Shown: piece by piece, positions 59,395 through 64,000 of the stretch
How positions within the stretch are numbered: position 1 is the stretch's first letter
Layout: every line of letters starts with the position of its first letter
Assembly: GCA_963734395.1 (NCBI GenBank)
Contig: CAVTGY010000002.1
Span: forward strand, 186,001 to 250,000
Reading direction: 5' to 3'
DNA: 64,000 nucleotides
Source of the DNA: Bog-756 sp963734395
GTDB taxonomy: Bacteria; Actinomycetota; Acidimicrobiia; Acidimicrobiales; RAAP-2
Notes under the pieces: model-generated
Databases searched by the model: none
The model's input: only the letters and a program-made list of their open reading frames with translations
Told to the model about the DNA's origin: nothing
Program-made: the position numbers and the translations under genes

Positions 59395-59984
59395 CGGGCA
59401 GACGGTTCCGTTGCATCGATGAATGCAGTGTCGACCTGACCAGGGTCGAAGGGAATTACTGGTGGATTCGTTCCGAACACATCGAGTGTGTGAATGAATC
59501 GATGGAGCCCCATTGCGTTGGCGCAGGTGAACCCGAGCTCGATGATCTGCGCAGCGGTGAAGACCTGACTCAGTTCGCGGTAGACATCGTCGTCGATGGC
59601 ATGGTGATCGGCCGACAGTAGGTCGAGAAACGCTACGGCTAGGCGCTCCTGCTCGGTAAGTGTCGAATCACCTGGCGAAATGAGGCACGCGACGTCATCG
59701 TCGGTGATCGAATCGTGCTTGCGGGACTGCATGCAGGGCTGGCATTCGCCCAGCTGCGCACTGCGGATCCGAATGAGTTCCAGAATTCGACCTCCAAGGA
59801 GACTCTGTTGTCCCCAGGCGCCACGCGCCGCATTCGTCATCAGGATTTGCTGCGTGCGATAGGCGAAGATCTGAAGCGGGATGGGTGTGGCGTATGTGCC
59901 GTTCGCCACCCCGTCCACGATGATCCGTCGTGGCTCCTCGGCCAGCTCTTCCAACGGGATCGGTTCGATCCTTGGCATATTCAC
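59391..59984 (-). CDS. Carboxymuconolactone decarboxylase (AhpD-like) family protein
   Basis: An intact 197-residue protein. The family motif is IRIRSAQLGECQPCMQSRKH, with the C-x-x-C pair and downstream His; FTAAQIIELGFTCANAMGLH is the conserved second half. Members are peroxidases of the AhpD type or decarboxylases; which one applies cannot be told. It is coupled to the epimerase gene and separated by 165 bases from the SDR gene upstream. Confidence 0.82.
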   Translation of the reverse strand: MNMPRIEPIPLEELAEEPRRIIVDGVANGTYATPIPLQIFAYRTQQILMTNAARGAWGQQSLLGGRILELIRIRSAQLGECQPCMQSRKHDSITDDDVACLISPGDSTLTEQERLAVAFLDLLSADHHAIDDDVYRELSQVFTAAQIIELGFTCANAMGLHRFIHTLDVFGTNPPVIPFDPGQVDTAFIDATEPSAR

Positions 59985-60149
59985 CCACTCTCAACTGGCC
60001 GACGCTCTCTGCCTGGTGAGCCGCGTCGGATTTTCGTGACCCATCGTACGTCGTTTGGGCATTTCGGAACTCATTGGCTCCGTCGTCGGTCGTTCCCTCC
60101 GCAGAAGAACCGGGGTGATCCGGCCATCAGGCACCATCGCTGCGCAAGC

Positions 60150-60937
60150 TCACTGGCTGTCCGGTTCCATGAATCCGACGTGGGCGGACATGCCGCCGTC
60201 GATGACGATCATCTGCCCGGTGATGTAGCGGGATTCATCCGATGCCAGAAAGACAACCAGGTTGGCGACGTCTTCGGGACTGCCAACGTAGGGCGTGAGG
60301 GTCGATCGACCGAGTCCAGCCAACATGTCCTCGGTCAGATGAGCCCGCACGGCATCGGTGAGGATGAGTCCTGGCACGATCGTGTTGGCACGGACGCCCT
60401 GCTTTGCCGTGTCCGGCGGCCACGTACATGGTCAGCGTGTTGACACCGCCCTTGGACACGCCATAGGCAGTGCGAGTCCGGTCACCCTTGAGCGACGCCC
60501 CCGACGACATGTTGACGATGGATCCACCGCCGTTGCTCACCATTTCGGGGATCGCGTGCTTGCAGGTGAGCATCTGGCTGCGCAGGTTGACCTCCATTGC
60601 TCGTTCCCAGGTCTCTACCGACAGGTCGGTCACCTTGGTGTCTCGGGTCAGGAAGTCGGAATCGGTGAGGGCGGCGTTGTTGTGGAGGACGTCGAGCCGA
60701 CCGAACTGAGCAACCGCCGACCGGATTGCCGCATACTACGTCGACCTTCCTTGGAGAGATCGGCTTCCAGCCGCATCGCTGTGCCGCCCGATGCCTCGAT
60801 CACTTCGACGATCGGGCAGCGCCATCGCCGTCAATGTCGACCACCGCCACTGCCGCACCTTCTTCCGACAGCGCTCGGGCAGTCGCTCCGCCAATGCCTC
60901 CGGCGCCGCCGGTCACCATGGCCACTTTTCCGGCCAC
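60150..60937 (-). CDS. Short-chain dehydrogenase/reductase (frameshifted)
   Basis: Reconstructed ~262-residue classical SDR from GTG 60937. NAD(P) motif VAGKVAMVTGGAGGIGGATA, then VVDIDGDGA, LHNNAAL-like text, VNLRSQMLTCKHAIPEMVSN, GGGSIVNMSSGASLKGD, AYGVSKGGVNTLTMYVAA (Y-x-x-x-K) and VGSPEDVANLVVFLASDESR. Shifts near 60800, 60735 and 60415. The Ser-Tyr-Lys active site is intact. Substrate unknown. Confidence 0.85.
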
Positions 60938-61146
60938 GCGTCCTTCGAGTCATCTCACGTCGCTCTGCATCAAGGTCTCTTTCCAAACCGGAGGCCGACC
61001 CGCGTGAGGCCTCGCAGACGGATTAAACCACCACTTCGCCGCTGTCGGCCAGACTGGATACGTGTTCAGACAACGACCACATGCTGGCGTTTCCGCCGCC
61101 ACGGGGTCCGGGGCCAGCCCGACGTCGGCTGAACTACCGTAGTTGC

Positions 61147-61617
61147 ATGCGGTTCAACCACATGGAGCTCACCTTCGCCACGGGGTACGCTGACCGACCA
61201 GTTCCGACAGGAGGTGGACGCCTTCTACGGCTCGGTCTTCGGCTGGGAGGCGACCGACGCCGAGGTGGTCGGCCAGCGCTGCCACATCCTGCTGCCCGAC
61301 CCCGACCAGTTCATCCTGCTGGCCGAGAGTGGCAAGCCGATGAGCTCACCGGGGTTCGACCACCTCGGTCTGCTTCAGGACACCCGCTCCGAGGTCGACG
61401 ACCTGCTCGAGGCGTGCAAGCGCTACCGGGACAAGGACGACCGTGTCCAGATCCAGGAGTACGAAGACCTGGTGTACCCCGGGGTCACCGTGCACGCCTT
61501 CTACGTGAAGTATCTGCTGCCGATCTACTTCGATGTGCAGTCGATGGAGCGGTCGTGGCAGCCCTGCGGCATCGTGTGTGCTTGGCAGCTGCAGGTCTTG
61601 CAATTGGGCGAAACTAG
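61147..61617 (+). CDS. VOC-family (glyoxalase-like) protein (frameshifted)
   Basis: ATG 61147 gives MRFNHMELTFATG; after a shift near 61190 it continues LTDQFRQEVDAFYGSVFGWE, CHILLPDPDQFILLAESGKP, SPGFDHLGLLQDTRSEVDDL and VHAFYVKYLLPIYFDVQSME. The beta-alpha-beta-beta-beta halves and the F-Y-x-x-x-F-G-W segment are typical of VOC metalloenzymes and of ring-cleaving dioxygenase relatives. The 3' end is uncertain because the frame stays open past 61617. Confidence 0.7.
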   Translation: MRFNHMELTFATGYADRPVPTGGGRLLRLGLRLGGDRRRGGRPALPHPAARPRPVHPAGREWQADELTGVRPPRSASGHPLRGRRPARGVQALPGQGRPCPDPGVRRPGVPRGHRARLLREVSAADLLRCAVDGAVVAALRHRVCLAAAGLAIGRN

Positions 61618-61618
61618 A

Positions 61619-61636
61619 ATACAATACGTATTGGAT
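61619..61636. promoter_or_regulatory. TetR-type operator
   Basis: CAATACGTATTG (61622-61633) is a perfect 12-bp palindrome, with flanking AT/AT extending the symmetry. It lies 36 bases before the MFS start, in an AT-rich patch, and a TetR gene follows the MFS gene. Confidence 0.65.
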
Positions 61637-61668
61637 CGTATATCAGCCCAACCCGCTCTGGAGTCCCA

Positions 61669-63253
61669 ATGCCCGCACTCGAACGCAAGTGGTGGACGCT
61701 CATCGCCGTCTGCACCGCCACCTTCATGCTCCTGTTGGACATCACCGTGGTCAATGTCGCACTCCCCGACATCCAGCGGTCGCTGCATGCCTCGTTCAGC
61801 GATCTCCAGTGGGTCATCGACGCCTATTCCCTGACCCTGGCCGCCTTCCTCCTCACCGCGGGAGTGGTCGGGGACATGTTTGGTCGACGCGAGGTGTTCG
61901 CCGTCGGACTCGGCGTCTTCTCCGCCTCGTCACTGGTCTGCGGGCTGGCCACCTCTTCGCTCATGCTCAACTTGGCACGGGCAGTACAGGGAGTGGGCGG
62001 GGCGATCATGTTCGCCACCTCCCTCGCGCTGATCGCCGCGGCCTTCTCCGGCCGGGAACGCGGCACCGCCTTCGGTATCTACGGCGCGGTGATCGGGGGA
62101 GCGGTTGCGGTGGGTCCGCTGGTCGGTGGTGCCATTACCAGCGGGATCGGTTGGCGGTGGATCTTCTTCGTCAACGTGCCCATCGGGATCGTGGCCGTGG
62201 CCGTCACGCTCACCCGGATCCAGGAGTCCCGAGATCCGAGCAGTCGGCGCATCGACTGGATCGGGTTCGTATCTTTTTCCGTGGCCCTGTTCATGCTGGT
62301 TTTTGCCCTGGTCCGCGGCAACGACGACGGATGGGGGAGCACCCTGATCGTCGGGCTGTTGGTCGGTGCCGCCGTCCTGTTGACGGTCTTCGTGATCGCC
62401 GAATGGCGCCAGGACGACCCGATGCTGGACCTCAACCTGTTCCGGCGCCCGGCCATGGTCGGAGTGTCGCTGGCCGCTTTCACCCTCTCGGCCTCGATCT
62501 TCGCGCTGTTCCTCTACCTGACCCTCTACATCCAGGACGACCTGGGCTACGGACCCCTCCAGGCCGGTGTGCGCTTCCTCCCGATCACCATGCTCGCCTT
62601 CATCGTGGCGCCCATCGCCGGAAAGCTGACCGTCCGCATCAAGTCGCGGTATCTCCTGGGCAGCGGCTGCTGCTGATTGCCGCAGGTTGCCTGCTCATGG
62701 CCACCACCCACGCCTCCTCGGGCTGGACGGTGCTGCTGCCCGGCTTCGTCGTCACCGGGATCGGTATCGGGACCGTGAACCCGGTCCTGGCCTCGTCGGC
62801 CATCTCTGTTGTGCCACCGGAACGAAGCGGGATGGCCTCGGGTGCCAACAACACCTTCCGACAAGTGGGGATCGCCACCGGCATCGCCGGACTCGGAACC
62901 GTGTTTCAGAGCCAGATCCAGCACAACACGCTGGCTGCCCTCGGCCAGACCCCGGCAGGCCAGGCGGTCGTGGCTCATGGAGGTGCCGCGCTCAACGGCG
63001 CCCTGGCCGGTGGCGGCGTGCGGGAGGCGGTGACCGCCATTCCCTCGGCTGCCGCCCGGGATGCCCTGCTGCAGGCCTACCGGGTCGGCTTTTCGCAGAC
63101 CCTCGACCATCTGATGGTGATCGGTGCGGTGATTGCCTTCCTCGGCTCGGTTGCCGCCTTCGCGCTTGTGCGTCAGCGCGATTTTGTCCCGAGTTACGCG
63201 GCCCCCGCCGAGGGGAGCCCGGCTCGAGCCCAGCACCGGCGGTGGCGGTGTGA
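61669..63253 (+). CDS. MFS drug exporter, EmrB/QacA (DHA2) type (one or more frameshifts)
   Basis: Reconstructed ~525-residue 14-helix exporter. TLIAVCTATFMLLLDITVVN, VALPDIQRSLHASFSDLQWV, GDMFGRREVFAVGL and ATSLALIAAAFSGRERGTAF are the usual N-terminal DHA2 motifs (D-I-T-V-V-N-V-A-L-P). A shift near 62655 connects to GIGIGTVNPVLASSAISVVP and ERSGMASGANNTFRQVGIAT. A TGA at 63251-63253 in a neighbouring frame is the probable end; otherwise the frame runs on into the regulator gene. Drives proton-coupled efflux of hydrophobic or cationic compounds. Confidence 0.85.
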
Positions 63254-63275
63254 CTGCCGGAGACAGCGCCTCGCG

Positions 63276-63878
63276 GTGGTGGACAAGGCGACAAGAGGAC
63301 CCGGTCGCCCACGTGACCAGCGAGCCAGTCAGGCCATCGTTGACGCTGCCCTCCGCCAACTGGCCGAGGTGGGGTATGCCCGGGTGTCCATGGACAGCGT
63401 GGCCGGCGAGGCGGGCGTGGCCCGAGCCACCATTTACCGTCGCTACCGGGACAAGGCCGACCTGATCACCGCGGCCATCGCGGCCAACAGCGCTACTCAC
63501 TTGGCGTCGTCACCCTTCAGCGGATCCCCGTTCCGACCTGATCGCCTACCTCAACGAATTCAACGACCGCTTCGCCGAGGGTGGACTCGAGGTGGTGGGC
63601 GCGCTCATTGCGTCCCGGGAGGACCCGGCGGCATTGGCCTTGCACCGTCAACGGGTGGTCGAGCCTCGTTTGGGCTACGTGCGTTCCCTGCTGACCCGAG
63701 CCATCGAGCTCGGCCAGCTCGCGACACGACGCCGATCTTGACCTGGCCGTCCAGATGTTGGCCGGTTCGGTGTTCACCCGGCGGGTGTCCGGCGAGCTCT
63801 CCGACACCAAATTGGGCACAGCGAGCCGTTGACACCATCTTTGCGGGCATGGGACCCGGCCGGCCCTGCAAGAGATAG
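63276..63878 (+). CDS. TetR/AcrR-family regulator (frameshifted)
   Basis: Begins at GTG 63276 or 63279. DNA-binding domain: GRPRDQRASQAIVDAALRQL, AEVGYARVSMDSVAGEAGVA and RATIYRRYRDKADLITAAIA. The ligand domain follows in other frames (LIAYLNEFNDRFAEGGLEVV; DLDLAVQMLAGSVFTRR; AVDTIFAGMGPGRP), with shifts near 63525, 63735 and 63820. Expected to repress the exporter through the palindrome at 61619-61636. Confidence 0.82.
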   Translation: MVDKATRGPGRPRDQRASQAIVDAALRQLAEVGYARVSMDSVAGEAGVARATIYRRYRDKADLITAAIAANSATHLASSPFSGSPFRPDRLPQRIQRPLRRGWTRGGGRAHCVPGGPGGIGLAPSTGGRASFGLRAFPADPSHRARPARDTTPILTWPSRCWPVRCSPGGCPASSPTPNWAQRAVDTIFAGMGPGRPCKR

Positions 63879-63917
63879 TCACCGGGCGAGCAACTCGTGG
63901 TTTGCCTGCCCCAATTC

Positions 63918-64000
63918 CTAGGGCATGAAGGAGTTGAGGAATACGTTGCTGAACACCTTGTAGGGGTCGTAGGAATCCAGGGTGGCCAGTGCGGAGTCCC
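63918..64000 (-). CDS. C-terminus of an FAD-linked oxidase-like protein (partial)
   Basis: The minus strand entering from the right edge reads LATLDSYDPYKVFSNVFLNS and ends FMP then TAG at 63918-63920. The pattern L-D-x-Y-D-P-x-K-V-F-S-N-x-F resembles the tails of FAD-binding_4/cholesterol-oxidase-type enzymes. Only 26 residues are visible, so the family is tentative. Confidence 0.5.
   Translation of the reverse strand, partial: DSALATLDSYDPYKVFSNVFLNSFMP

Noticed and set aside
61533..63878. Apparent exporter-TetR fusion protein
   Set aside because: The N-terminal half of that frame is out of register with the exporter's first helices, and a stop in the adjacent frame separates the two genes; standard separate MFS and TetR genes explain it.

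Overview
The window reads as a high-GC actinobacterial chromosome segment, most likely from the class Acidimicrobiia. The evidence is codon bias, an alpha/beta hydrolase carrying a neocarzinostatin-like domain, a secreted protein with the 'GYWLVA-DGGVF-FG' repeat I associate with that class, a SigB/SigF-type partner-switching module, and many small actinobacterial families. No rRNA, tRNA, CRISPR array or insertion sequence was recognised.

Layout. 1-8628: a truncated secreted hydrolase, a methyltransferase, a low-GC lipoprotein, a UBP-type zinc finger protein, a DsbA-like protein, a DUF2252 protein, a TIG-domain membrane protein and two tiny zinc ribbons. 9181-10584: a processive family 2 glycosyltransferase. 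10645-18281: a compact minus-strand molybdenum block (Mop protein, modC, modB, modA, a HTH-Mop regulator, moaC, moaD, moaA, moeA, moaE, mog), followed by a likely customer, a YedY/sulfite-oxidase-like enzyme with a membrane cytochrome b (18676-20074). 20458-24313: PadR regulator plus ABC exporter. 24555-28942: a secreted repeat protein, a methyltransferase, a P-loop kinase, an ABM-type protein, and an ArsR-SRPBCC-DUF set behind a clear operator. 29496-35255: three consecutive secreted beta-propeller proteins (PQQ, SMP-30-like, NHL+Fn3), bracketed by an intact DMFase-like gene (35456-36950) and a 49-base relic of the same domain (29417-29465). 37050-43639: a carbohydrate group (GH38, PhyH, orphan type I solute-binding lipoprotein, GH1). 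43748-48618: two neighbouring, extremely repetitive exported proteins. 49022-53977: a stress-response circuit (two anti-sigma ATPases, PAS-GAF-GAF-PP2C phosphatase, STAS antagonist, sigma factor). 54064-64000: a HicB-like relic, a large hairpin, a third mini zinc ribbon, an FAD oxidoreductase, a pentapeptide protein, an epimerase-CMD pair, an SDR, a VOC protein, a TetR-controlled MFS exporter and the tail of an FAD-linked oxidase.

A dominant feature is that about half of the genes are broken by single-base frameshifts while protein homology continues in another frame. Where the site can be pinned (a C run in moaA that is one base short; one extra G in a 21-bp repeat array at 47569-47570; one missing base in the ABC ATPase) it looks like consensus error rather than gene death. 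Those genes are given here as reconstructed spans with approximate shift sites.

The most unusual content is the adjacent pair of repeat-rich exported proteins and the translationally coupled propeller operon flanked by copies of the DMFase-type domain.
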